Below, piece by piece: positions 56,807-64,000 of a stretch of DNA of 64,000 nucleotides; the first letter of the stretch is position 1; every line of letters starts with the position of its first letter. The DNA lies in the NCBI RefSeq assembly GCF_021202945.1, contig NZ_JAJOYR010000001.1:2647543-2711542 (forward strand). Reading direction: 5' to 3'. Below the pieces are notes generated by a model. That model saw nothing but the letters and a program-made list of their open reading frames with translations, did not search any database and was not told where the DNA came from. This DNA is from Stenotrophomonas sp. SY1 (lineage in GTDB: Bacteria > Pseudomonadota > Gammaproteobacteria > Xanthomonadales > Xanthomonadaceae). The position numbers were made by a program, and so were the translations under genes.

Positions 56807-57505
56807 ATGAAACTGCTGATAATCGAAGACGAGCCAAAGACCGGCAGCTACCTGCGACAAGGCCTGGTTGAAGCTGGTTATGTAGTTGATTTGACCACTG
56901 ATGGCTTGGATGGACTGCATCTGGCAGAGAGTGGGGACTACCACCTGCTCATCCTTGACGTAATGCTGCCCGGGTTGGATGGGTGGAGCATTCTTTCACG
57001 GCTGCGTTCCAGTGGCTGGCAGGCACCGGTACTGTTCCTATCTGCGCGAAGCAGCATCGCCGATCGCGTACAAGGTCTCGAACTGGGTGCAGATGACTAC
57101 CTTGCGAAACCGTTTGCTTTTGCTGAACTACTCGCCCGCGTGCGCACTTTGCTACGCCGTGGTCAGGCAGCACCTTTAGCTGAACGCATCGTTGTGGCCG
57201 ACCTGGTAGTGGATACGCTTCGCCGAAGAGTGGAGCGTAATGGCCAGCGCATTGCTCTCAGCCAGAAGGAATACACCCTGCTGGAGCTACTTGCCCGTCG
57301 ACACGGCGAAGTGCTGCCGCGTTCACTGATAGCATCACAGGTGTGGGACATCAACTTCGATAGCGACACCAACGTTATTGACGTAGCAATCCGCCGCCTA
57401 CGCGCAAAGATCGATGACGGTTTCGCCGAAAAGTTGATCATTACAGTGCGTGGCATGGGCTATGTGCTGGAAGCCGCAGACGATTCGGCCAAACGCAACG
57501 CATGA
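56807..57505 (+). CDS. copR: Heavy-metal response regulator, OmpR family
   Basis: A 232-residue regulator. Receiver: [21 protein letters not shown], Asp51 in [13 protein letters not shown], Lys in [24 protein letters not shown]-terminal winged helix: [53 protein letters not shown]. Expected to bind the box upstream of copC. Overlaps copS by four bases. Confidence 0.95.
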   Translation: MKLLIIEDEPKTGSYLRQGLVEAGYVVDLTTDGLDGLHLAESGDYHLLILDVMLPGLDGWSILSRLRSSGWQAPVLFLSARSSIADRVQGLELGADDYLAKPFAFAELLARVRTLLRRGQAAPLAERIVVADLVVDTLRRRVERNGQRIALSQKEYTLLELLARRHGEVLPRSLIASQVWDINFDSDTNVIDVAIRRLRAKIDDGFAEKLIITVRGMGYVLEAADDSAKRNA

Positions 57506-58869
57506 ATTCCCGTCTCTCTATCGCCACACGCCTGACCGCGATATTCGCCATCGTGGCCACAGGCGTACTGACCGTGCTCGGCATAGCTATTTACTTGAGT
57601 GCGCGTCACAACTTGATTGCACAGGACTTCGCGGAACTGGAGAACAAAGTTGCATTGATCTCCGAACTCGTCTCTGCAGGCACGCATGAACAGCGCGCAC
57701 AGCGGCTAGCTGAGGCATTGGGCCATCACCCCAATATCGAGTTCCATATCATCGATGACAGGGGCGAACAGCTGTTTTCTACTGCCTCGGAAGAACTTCG
57801 CATACATGCGCAGAACCAGCCTGCTGATCCCAATGTAAGGCGTCGCGACTGGACGCTGATCGGAGGCCCTCGCCTACATGTAATCCATCTCCGCCAACGC
57901 GTAGCCGATGGAAGTACAGTGACCATCCTGCTGGGAATAGATGATGCGCGGCATGCAGCTTTCCTTCGGCGATTTCGACATCTTCTGGCGATCGCCATCG
58001 TAACGGCGGCGCTCGCCAGTAGCTTGCTAGGCGGCTATGCGGTACGCCGTACGCTACGTCCCTTGCAGACACTCTCTCACGAGGCACGGCAGATCACTGC
58101 AGGTCGCCTGCAGAGTCGTCTTTCGGTGGATGCCGCACCAGCTGAGCTTGAGCAGCTGGCACAAGCCCTCAACGGAATGCTAGCGCGGCTGCAGCAGGAC
58201 TTCACGCGCCTCACTGAGTTCTCTGGCGATCTCGCCCACGAGCTGCGCACACCGATCACCAACATGCTGACTCAGGTGCAGGTCGTGCTGACGCATCCAC
58301 GCAGCAACGATGCCTACCGCGAGACCCTTGCCTCCTGCGCTGAAGAGCTGCAACAACTCGCAGAAATCGTGAGCGACCTACTCTACCTCGCTCAGGCCGA
58401 AGCGCCCGGCGCTCTACCAACTTGCGAACTTGTACCACTGGATGAGGTCGTGGATTCGTTGTTCGATTTCTATGAACTACTGGCCGAGGACCGACAGCTA
58501 CAGTTGCGTCGACAAGGTTCAGCACACGTGGAGGGCAACCGCCTAATGCTGCACCGGGCGATCGCCAACCTGCTGTCAAATGCGTTACGCCATGCCACGG
58601 AGGGAACAGATGTCGTGGTGGGAATAAGTGAATCAAGAGGAATGTGCCGAATAGCTGTATGCAACCAGGGCAAACCAATTGTTTCTGACGATATATCTCG
58701 GCTATTCGACCGCTTCTATCGCGAGGACGGACGGTCCGAAGGCGCGGGACTGGGATTGGCGATCACGCGTGCCATCGTGCAAGCGCACGGTGGTTCGATC
58801 ACGGTTGATTCGAGTGAACGCGGCACCACCTTCGAGCTACTAATACCCGCGTGCGCCACGGCAGCATAG
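57502..58869 (+). CDS. copS: Heavy-metal sensor histidine kinase
   Basis: A 455-residue kinase with two membrane helices (residues about 12-35 and 160-180), a periplasmic sensor, HAMP ([17 protein letters not shown]), H-box [18 protein letters not shown]-box [17 protein letters not shown] and G-box [18 protein letters not shown]. Belongs to the CusS/CopS/IrlS class. Confidence 0.95.
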   Translation: MNSRLSIATRLTAIFAIVATGVLTVLGIAIYLSARHNLIAQDFAELENKVALISELVSAGTHEQRAQRLAEALGHHPNIEFHIIDDRGEQLFSTASEELRIHAQNQPADPNVRRRDWTLIGGPRLHVIHLRQRVADGSTVTILLGIDDARHAAFLRRFRHLLAIAIVTAALASSLLGGYAVRRTLRPLQTLSHEARQITAGRLQSRLSVDAAPAELEQLAQALNGMLARLQQDFTRLTEFSGDLAHELRTPITNMLTQVQVVLTHPRSNDAYRETLASCAEELQQLAEIVSDLLYLAQAEAPGALPTCELVPLDEVVDSLFDFYELLAEDRQLQLRRQGSAHVEGNRLMLHRAIANLLSNALRHATEGTDVVVGISESRGMCRIAVCNQGKPIVSDDISRLFDRFYREDGRSEGAGLGLAITRAIVQAHGGSITVDSSERGTTFELLIPACATAA

Positions 58870-58930
58870 CAATCTCCCAAGTACCGCCAACATCCGCACT
58901 TGTGATCTGGTCAAGCTACAACAACTCCCG

Positions 58931-59076
58931 GCTCCGGCGGGCAGTGCCCGCCAGAGGGATTGTCACCAGAGCAGTTCAGGCAGTCCCCGCTGGACTCGAA
59001 CCAGCTCTAGGACCGCACGGGCCATCAAGCTCGTCCAGTCAGACTTCCCCTACAGCCAGTCGGGGATATTCCGCAT
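58931..59076 (-). pseudogene. Decayed copy of gene Z (59973-60161) with its 3' hairpin
   Basis: Translation on the minus strand from 59076 gives MRNIPDWL, a stop (59050-59052), then SLMARAVLELVRVQRGLPEL, aligning with the intact copy's DMLSNARSTQVVATLIRAQLGLPDL. The 3' hairpin CTCCGGCGGGC-AGT-GCCCGCCAGAG (58931-58955) matches the one following gene Z. Confidence 0.75.
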
Positions 59077-59140
59077 GGACTCAGAGAAGCCCTGACACGA
59101 GGATCTATATCTTCCCGTGCAGCCACATAGGTGGATGCCT

Positions 59141-59434
59141 ATGAGCTACGAGAGCCTGCGTGCCACTTTCGACAACCTGGCCTATGAAATCGTCGTCCAA
59201 GGATTTGCACTGAGCCCGAGCGAGCGCAGCAGCAAAATGCAGGAGCTCTGCCTTCTTGCCGCTAGGGTCATGCTTCAGGTCGAGGGTTCAGAGGACGAAG
59301 TGAAGATCCTCTGCAGCCTGGACGGAATCATGCATCGGGCACACAGCCTGATCAGCGCACTTGAGCAGTGTGAGGATTTGCGCGCGAAGTCCGCCCGAAA
59401 CTACCGGGGTAGCCTCCATGCAGCCAGCCTGTGA
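59141..59434 (+). CDS. Gene X: small helical hypothetical protein
   Basis: A 97-residue soluble, helical protein (MSYESLRATFDNLAYEIVVQGFALSPSERSSKMQEL...). The ATG at 59141 follows AGGTGG by six bases. No family recognised. It converges on gene Y with six bases between stops. Confidence 0.6.
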   Translation: MSYESLRATFDNLAYEIVVQGFALSPSERSSKMQELCLLAARVMLQVEGSEDEVKILCSLDGIMHRAHSLISALEQCEDLRAKSARNYRGSLHAASL

Positions 59435-59440
59435 CCATGC

Positions 59441-59851
59441 CTACCGAACATGCAACTCGTAGGGCCAAGGCTCAGCTGCGATATCCAATTGGCCAGACGA
59501 GAACACGGCCCCATCCAGGGAGTACCGCCAGTTGAGGTAATCATTACTCACGCCTCCGCAGATCGTTCTCACATCCAGTCGCTGGGAAGCGTTCGGCGAG
59601 AGCTCCATCACTCGCGAGCTCGCCAGTCCGTTGGCTTGAAGCTCTTGCAAATCAACCTCGCGAAAATCCGTGACATCAGGCCGCACAGGGCGCTCACCGT
59701 AGAACCACTTAAGCGTGATCGTGACTGGCTCGCTCCGTTGATTGACGACATCGATGCTGAGACCGCAACTCTTCGCCCCTGCGGGGGAGGCAACGCCTCC
59801 TGCGACCATCAGTGCGACTGCCCACCATATCTTCATCGACATCACGCTCAT
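59441..59851 (-). CDS. Gene Y: secreted hypothetical protein
   Basis: A 136-residue protein with a signal peptide ending GVASPAGA. Mature part: CGLSIDVVNQRSEPVTITLKWFYGERP, ELSPNASQRLDVRTICGG, and NDYLNWRYSLDGAVFSSGQL; a beta-sandwich with one disulfide is plausible. The ATG has AAGGA upstream. A decayed paralogue lies at 55067. Confidence 0.7.
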   Translation of the reverse strand: MSVMSMKIWWAVALMVAGGVASPAGAKSCGLSIDVVNQRSEPVTITLKWFYGERPVRPDVTDFREVDLQELQANGLASSRVMELSPNASQRLDVRTICGGVSNDYLNWRYSLDGAVFSSGQLDIAAEPWPYELHVR

Positions 59852-59937
59852 GGCCGTCCTTAGTATTTGTTGACGCCACTCTAGCTCAGCGCTGTTGTCG
59901 GCAACCCCGACGACCTGCAGGGATTCGTTTAGGCCTG

Positions 59938-59964
59938 GCTCTGGCGGGCCGGGCCCGCCAGAGC
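59938..59964. terminator. Hairpin downstream of gene Z
   Basis: GCTCTGGCGGGCC-G-GGCCCGCCAGAGC, a perfect 13-bp palindrome without a clear U tail. Confidence 0.5.
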
Positions 59965-59972
59965 AATCGTCA

Positions 59973-60161
59973 TCAGGTCAGATCAGGGAGGCCCAGTTGG
60001 GCGCGAATCAACGTGGCCACGACCTGCGTCGATCGGGCGTTGGAAAGCATATCCCTGGTGATCTGGTCGAACTGTTGGGTCACTCCCGGCGAAGGGTTGC
60101 ATCCGCTTTTCCGGAATTCTGCGTAAAGCACCACGTGTTCATCGTTCAAGAACCTTTCCAT
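59973..60161 (-). CDS. Gene Z: small hypothetical protein
   Basis: A 62-residue helical protein (MERFLNDEHVVLYAEFRKSG...IRAQLGLPDLT). The ATG at 60161 has a weak GAAGACG site. Conservation with the decayed copy near 59000 supports it as a real gene. The 260 bp upstream hold nothing I can name. Confidence 0.55.
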   Translation of the reverse strand: MERFLNDEHVVLYAEFRKSGCNPSPGVTQQFDQITRDMLSNARSTQVVATLIRAQLGLPDLT

Positions 60162-60367
60162 TGGAGCGTCTTCGGTAGCGCGGCATTGCTCGCTTTGAGC
60201 AATGCCGCGAATCGCCCGCTTACGTGGCTGCAGCCGCGAAACGACCGATGGCGACGCGTCCTGGTCGCCATACGAAAGAACGAGGGCACGCTTCCTTTGC
60301 TTTTCCTTGTCCAAAACTAACCCCTGTAACAACGCCGGCGGATTGCCGACAGCTCGAAAGCTGCACT

Positions 60368-60398
60368 GATCCGCGCCCCGGACACTGGGGCGCGGATC
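60368..60398 (-). terminator. Strong hairpin at the prophage edge
   Basis: Perfect 12-bp stem GATCCGCGCCCC / GGGGCGCGGATC with a 7-nt loop, just 3' of the last phage gene on the minus strand. Confidence 0.7.
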
Positions 60399-60420
60399 TG
60401 TTGCAGGGGGCTCCCGTTCA

Positions 60421-61083
60421 TCACTCGGCCGGCCCAACTGCGGCCTTCAGGCGCGCCGACAGCTTCGGATTCAACACGATCCCGCCCTCGGCATTCGCGC
60501 TGTAGCGGGCCCGCGACTTCATCGACGCGCGGATGGGGGATTCGATGCGCACGCGCATGCTGGTGGAAGTCACGGCGAAGCCGACGACGAGCAGAAACGC
60601 AGCGTCGAGAGGAGCTGTTTGTGTCGGAATGCCCTCGGCCCCGACGAAGATCGGCTCCTCGGGTGTCCATGCCCAGGAAGGTTCGGTGATCAACCCGCCG
60701 ACGCGAACTTGCACGTCGTCACCAACGGCGGCAGCGCCAAGCGAAATGCCAAGCACGTCATCACCATGGTCTGCGTCGTACGCATCTGCGTAGCCGACAT
60801 TGCCTGCCGAACTGCGGACTACTCGGTGGCCGCCCAGGTCGATCGCCGCAGGGAGGACCACAACCTCGCCTCCCGCAGGACCCGGGGGGCCAACTTCGCC
60901 TGCTGGGCCCTGTCCACCTTTGCCAACAACAGCGACGGCCCGCGTTTCTGCTTGGACTGCTGCAACCGTAGCGGCCCTGTCCACGACTGTGGCCGCTGTG
61001 CCGGAACTGCTGACGCCTGCCGTCGAGACCTTGGAAACCACCACGACTCTTGGCGAGCTCGAGCACGACACAATCACCGGCAT
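60421..61083 (-). CDS. Phage structural protein with collagen-like segment
   Basis: A 220-residue protein. After a Val/Ser/Ala-rich N-terminus it has GKGGQGPAGEVGPPGPAG, a Gly-X-Y collagen-like run found in many tail-fibre and tail-associated proteins. The rest is beta-rich (VGDDVQVRVGGLITEPSWAW, MRVRIESPI). Its ATG overlaps the upstream stop by one base, indicating an operon. Probably tail-tip or decoration. Confidence 0.6.
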   Translation of the reverse strand: MPVIVSCSSSPRVVVVSKVSTAGVSSSGTAATVVDRAATVAAVQAETRAVAVVGKGGQGPAGEVGPPGPAGGEVVVLPAAIDLGGHRVVRSSAGNVGYADAYDADHGDDVLGISLGAAAVGDDVQVRVGGLITEPSWAWTPEEPIFVGAEGIPTQTAPLDAAFLLVVGFAVTSTSMRVRIESPIRASMKSRARYSANAEGGIVLNPKLSARLKAAVGPAE

Positions 61084-61484
61084 CAGCGCGTAACCTCGCC
61101 GCGCACGTTGATCGATCCCTCGACGAGCGGGATCACGTATTCCAGATCCGTTCCGCCTGGCCGGTACAGCTCGAGGCTGTACGCCAGCTTGGTCCTCTTC
61201 AGGTTATCGGGGTTCAACACCACCGTTTCGGCCGCCGGCACCAGCAGCACGATCCTGCCTGTTGCGGGATCCGAAATGCTCAGGCCGGTTCCGGTGGTGG
61301 AGAGCTCCAGCACCAGCGTCTCTGCATCTGTCAAACCGTACCGCCCAGCCAGCGTGCGCACCTGCATGCGAGCCTCGTAGCCCGTCAGGTCGAAGGGCGC
61401 CCCTGCATCATCGCGATACTCGAAGTCGTCCTCCCAGGTGGCGCCGCGCACCACCTGCAGGCTGAAGCTGGCCGGTGCCGGCAC
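61083..61484 (-). CDS. Phage tail-associated protein, beta-rich
   Basis: A 133-residue protein starting with GTG; the frame is open a little further upstream (to about 61529) without a better start. FSLQVVRGATWEDDFEYRDDAGAPFDLTGYEARMQVRT resembles an N-terminal domain of phage receptor-binding or baseplate proteins. Moderate certainty of phage origin, low certainty of role. Confidence 0.55.
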   Translation of the reverse strand: MPAPASFSLQVVRGATWEDDFEYRDDAGAPFDLTGYEARMQVRTLAGRYGLTDAETLVLELSTTGTGLSISDPATGRIVLLVPAAETVVLNPDNLKRTKLAYSLELYRPGGTDLEYVIPLVEGSINVRGEVTR

Positions 61485-61622
61485 AACCCACCAACCCGCC
61501 CAGACGTCGAAACTCCGACTGCCTGTTCCTCACCGGCGGTGACCAGGTACTGGGAATGCCTCACGACATGCCTGCGAGCAGCAGCTCGCTCCTGGTGTTG
61601 GTGGTTGTGACTACCGACGTAG

Positions 61623-61699
61623 TGGTAGCGGGAGCGCGATTTGAACGCGCGACCTGCGGCTTATGAGGCCGCCGAGCTGCCGGACTGCTCTACCCCGCT
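61623..61699 (-). tRNA. tRNA with CAU anticodon (elongator Met or Ile2), prophage-borne
   Basis: A 77-nt cloverleaf with encoded CCA: acceptor AGCGGGG/TCCCGCT, anticodon stem GCGGC/GCCGC, loop CTCATAA (CAU), T loop TTCAAAT. It has an A1-U72 pair and lacks the GGG/CCC anticodon stem, so it is not a normal initiator. The body (GTAGAGCAGTCCGGCAGCTCG) is initiator-like in the D arm. Confidence 0.9.
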
Positions 61700-61983
61700 A
61701 AACGGACGAGGCCGCTGGTCAACCCCGGACTCCAATCCTGGTCAACCAACGGCCTCGATGTGCTGGGCGCCATGTATTCACACCCTGCGCCCACGGTATC
61801 GAATGTGCCAGCGCAATCGGTCCCGTTGCAACTGCGGTTCCGCATGCGGAAGAAATCCTCCTCATGCGGAACTGGTGCGGATACAAAGTAACAATACGCC
61901 CCGCCCAATCTCAGAACCTGAGACCCCCTAACAAACCTTAACAACGGCGGCTACCATCGCTGCAGCACAACAGGGGCACAGGA
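61700..61983. other. Gap between the tRNA and the first moron-like gene
   Basis: No supported gene. Just before the next start the region turns AT-richer (ACCCCCTAACAAACCTTAACAA), probably its promoter. Confidence 0.4.
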
Positions 61984-62481
61984 ATGGAAACCGTACTCGG
62001 GATGACGGATCTGCAGATCCGGCTCTTCACGGCGATTGGGCAGATCGCAGTGGCAGGCATCGTTGGCTACATAGCGTTCCAGCAGTGGAGAACAGCGCGT
62101 AAGAAGCTGAAGGCTGACTTGTTCGACAGGAGATTCCAGGCCTACCGCGAGCTCGTCGATGTGACCAAAGCGGCCATATCGAATTCCACTGCAGAGACAA
62201 CCAAGGAAAAGCGCAGCATGTCGCGAGGCGCAGTCGAGATTGAGCGGATCAGCATGGAGATGGCCTGGGTATTCGATAGAAGGATCGCCGCGTTCGTGAG
62301 GGCGAACATCGCAGATCCCGCCGCCGCGCTGGCCTTCGATCGCATCGACTACTTCGACTGCCACGATCCTGAGGAACGCAAGCGGCAGGGTCTGGCTCTG
62401 AGAAATTTGGAGCGTGACATCTTTCGCGACCTGGGCCGCGTGACCTCACTCGTCACGCCCTATTTAAACCTCGAACATTAA
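61984..62481 (+). CDS. Membrane-anchored hypothetical protein, moron-like
   Basis: A 165-residue protein with one N-terminal helix (LFTAIGQIAVAGIVGYIAFQQW) then KKLKADLFDRRFQAYREL, a motif of a widespread uncharacterised family of anchored helical proteins. Own promoter-like region, opposite strand to the phage genes; 55 bp before the next gene of the same plan. Confidence 0.65.
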   Translation: METVLGMTDLQIRLFTAIGQIAVAGIVGYIAFQQWRTARKKLKADLFDRRFQAYRELVDVTKAAISNSTAETTKEKRSMSRGAVEIERISMEMAWVFDRRIAAFVRANIADPAAALAFDRIDYFDCHDPEERKRQGLALRNLERDIFRDLGRVTSLVTPYLNLEH

Positions 62482-62536
62482 CGGCCATTCCTGACGCGAG
62501 ATAGCATCACGTCGAGGACACAAAAGGGGAACAGGG

Positions 62537-63169
62537 ATGAAGTGGATCGTTCAAGCAGCGCCACAGGATGCCAGCAACTTCAACTGGGACGCATTGGCTG
62601 CAATTGGCACTACCTTCGCCGCGGTCACTGCCCTGGTCATATGGATCGTAGACATGAGGCGAAGGCGACGCGATCGAACCTCCGCCGCAAAACTGCTAGC
62701 TGTGCGCCTCATTTCTGACGTTGAACAGCTCTCGCGCGTATTCGCTAGCAGCCTTTCGGAAATGAATGGTGGCCACCGCAGTCCAACTGCTGAAGATCAG
62801 ATGGATTTCATGCAGGGCTACACGAAGAGTCTGTCGTTGAACTATGTCGCCGCTCGGTCGCTCGTTCAAGCCCAGATGGATGCAGTAGACCTTGAGCGCT
62901 TCGAGCGCCTAGCAGACCAAGTTGGAATCATGCCGGCCCGCGTCAGTGACAGTCTTGCCGAGCTCTTGCGCAGAAGCATAAGCCTCCAGAATGCAGCCAA
63001 GCGCGTAGGTAGCGACCCTACGCCGGCGCGCGTTGAGGGAGGCTTGGTCTCGTATTTTTGTGAGATGGTGCAAACGCATGAGTGCACCAAGCAGTGCTTG
63101 CTTATGCTCTATTCCGTCAGCGGCCTACTGCAAACAGACGTCCATGAAACTCCCGCCGCCCGTCATTGA
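62537..63169 (+). CDS. Membrane-anchored hypothetical protein, moron-like
   Basis: A 210-residue protein: N-terminal helix (AAIGTTFAAVTALVIWIVDM), basic RRRRRDR, then a long helical cytosolic domain. GGGGAACAGGG precedes the ATG. Its 3' end overlaps the converging phage gene by 53 bp. No family recognised; with its neighbour it may act in superinfection exclusion, which is inference. Confidence 0.65.
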   Translation: MKWIVQAAPQDASNFNWDALAAIGTTFAAVTALVIWIVDMRRRRRDRTSAAKLLAVRLISDVEQLSRVFASSLSEMNGGHRSPTAEDQMDFMQGYTKSLSLNYVAARSLVQAQMDAVDLERFERLADQVGIMPARVSDSLAELLRRSISLQNAAKRVGSDPTPARVEGGLVSYFCEMVQTHECTKQCLLMLYSVSGLLQTDVHETPAARH

Positions 63170-63647
63170 GGGCGGCCTGCAGCACCGCGGTAGCAGCGCG
63201 GTGCACCTCGCAGTACGTTGCTCGCCGCATCTTGGCAGCCTTGGCCAGCACACCCCATGGCTGCCGATGCTCAGGCCACACCAGCTCGTGCGCCGCATCG
63301 AACGTTGCCAGGCGCAGCCGCCAGCGATCGGCTGGCAGCGATAGATCCAACGGCCGCGGCCTGGCCGCAGCGACCACTTCAGCAACCCGCGCGTGAGCGA
63401 GCAACGCCAGCTGTGCGATGGCCACACCATCTGCCCGCGTGGCGACGGTCAGGGCGGCGTGCTTCTCCAGGACATCAGGCATGTATGCGACGGCTGCGGC
63501 GATGTCTGCGCTACTGAGGGGCGCGATGGTGCTGCGGCCCTCTACCGGCACCCGATAGCTTCCGCCGACCAGCAAGCGCGCGATCAGCTCGAGCGGATCC
63601 CTGCCCTCGTCCGCCCATGGCTCGGCCTTCATCTTCATGCGTGCCAT
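63117..63647 (-). CDS. Phage hypothetical protein
   Basis: A 176-residue helical protein (MARMKMKAEPWADEGRDPLELIARLLVGG...). Two bases separate it from the upstream phage gene. The ELVWPEHRQPWGVLAKAAKMRRATYCEVHRA region has no family I know. Probably structural or head-completion. Confidence 0.55.
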   Translation of the reverse strand: MARMKMKAEPWADEGRDPLELIARLLVGGSYRVPVEGRSTIAPLSSADIAAAVAYMPDVLEKHAALTVATRADGVAIAQLALLAHARVAEVVAAARPRPLDLSLPADRWRLRLATFDAAHELVWPEHRQPWGVLAKAAKMRRATYCEVHRAATAVLQAALNDGRREFHGRLFAVGR

Positions 63648-63649
63648 GG

Positions 63650-63910
63650 TCAGATCCCCTTTCGTTTGTAGGTGCTGGCCATGCCTTCATAGCGTGCCAT
63701 GTCCTGCATCAGCTGCGCACGGACCGATGGATCCGTGGCCAGCTCGTATTTCGCCCGGGCGTCAGCGGCTTGCGCGCGCGCCCATGCCTCCTTGGTCGCA
63801 TGCTTCATGCCGCCGGCGCGTTTGGGTGCTGCATAGGTGCCGCCACAGCGACGTGCAATCTCCTGCAGGAGATCCTGCAGCGGGATACCAGCAAGGTCTG
63901 TTTCGCTCAT
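63650..63910 (-). CDS. Small phage protein
   Basis: An 86-residue helical, basic protein; the ATG at 63910 (MSETDLAG) follows GAGGTGG and overlaps the upstream stop. The end MARYEGMASTYKRKGI is strongly helical. Likely part of the late operon. Confidence 0.55.
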   Translation of the reverse strand: MSETDLAGIPLQDLLQEIARRCGGTYAAPKRAGGMKHATKEAWARAQAADARAKYELATDPSVRAQLMQDMARYEGMASTYKRKGI

Positions 63911-64000
63911 TCCAAGCCACCTCGTTTCAGAGCGCGACCGGCGCCGTCGAGGAATGCAGGCTCGTCGAACTCGAAGCCTCCTGGGAACGCAACGCATGCG
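63907..64000 (-). CDS. Phage protein, C-terminal end (cut by window edge)
   Basis: Thirty codons in frame ending ...GGFEFDEPAFLDGAGRALKRGGLE with the stop overlapping the next ATG. Coupling to the following gene supports a real coding end. Confidence 0.5.
   Translation of the reverse strand, partial: ACVAFPGGFEFDEPAFLDGAGRALKRGGLE

Noticed and set aside
61623..61699. Initiator tRNA-fMet
   Set aside because: It has a paired A1-U72 and lacks the three G-C pairs of the initiator anticodon stem.

Overview
The window reads as the chromosome of a gammaproteobacterium of the Xanthomonadaceae, most likely Stenotrophomonas. This is a judgement from protein content, high GC, GTAG/REP-type repeats and gene order (ndk-rlmN-pilF-rodZ-yfgM-bamB-der; dxs; guaB-guaA), not from a database search. 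Roughly two thirds is ordinary core genome. The rest is three accessory blocks.

Layout. 1-3.5 kb: an M48 protease (cut by the window edge), a lipoprotein with a formylglycine-generating-enzyme-like domain, and rnd. 3.9-18.5 kb: two islands stacked beside one tRNA-Phe gene. The left one (A, about 3.9-11.9 kb) is old and eroded: a 5'-truncated integrase, integron-like attC sites with small cassette-type genes, an uncharacterised three-gene operon, a broken SRAP gene, and an acyltransferase. The right one (B, 11,939-18,489) looks intact: a 48-bp direct repeat of the tRNA-Phe 3' half, a tyrosine integrase, 22-bp putative arm-type repeats at both ends, an AlpA-like protein, a replication-type protein with 18-bp iteron-like repeats inside its own gene, scaffold-like and DUF5681 proteins, and a lipoprotein. 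It resembles a small phage satellite or integrative element. 18.4-18.8 kb: tRNA-Phe and tRNA-Ala.

19-53.8 kb is mostly core: a giant repeat-rich autotransporter, a serine hydrolase, a lipoprotein, an acyl-CoA dehydrogenase, an HNH protein, dxs, an MFS pump with its TetR regulator, guaA/guaB, folD, a Kef-type antiporter, a rhodanese-MoeB fusion, the ndk-to-der cluster (nucleotide pool, rRNA/tRNA methylation, type IV pili, cell shape, outer-membrane assembly, ribosome assembly), and a PsrA-like regulator heading a beta-oxidation operon.

53.9-60.2 kb is accessory: a membrane-anchored unknown, then copC-copD-copR-copS. The copper locus sits inside a tandem duplication of a three-gene block (X-Y-Z); the copy it splits is decayed and the copy beside it is intact. 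60.4-64 kb is the edge of a prophage read on the minus strand, interrupted by a tRNA with a CAU anticodon and two opposite-strand membrane-anchored genes that look like morons.

Candidates for something undescribed are the 8.5-6.7 kb three-gene operon, satellite-like element B with its MYPxM-repeat protein, the X-Y-Z block, and the prophage moron pair. I could not assign a function to any of them from sequence alone.
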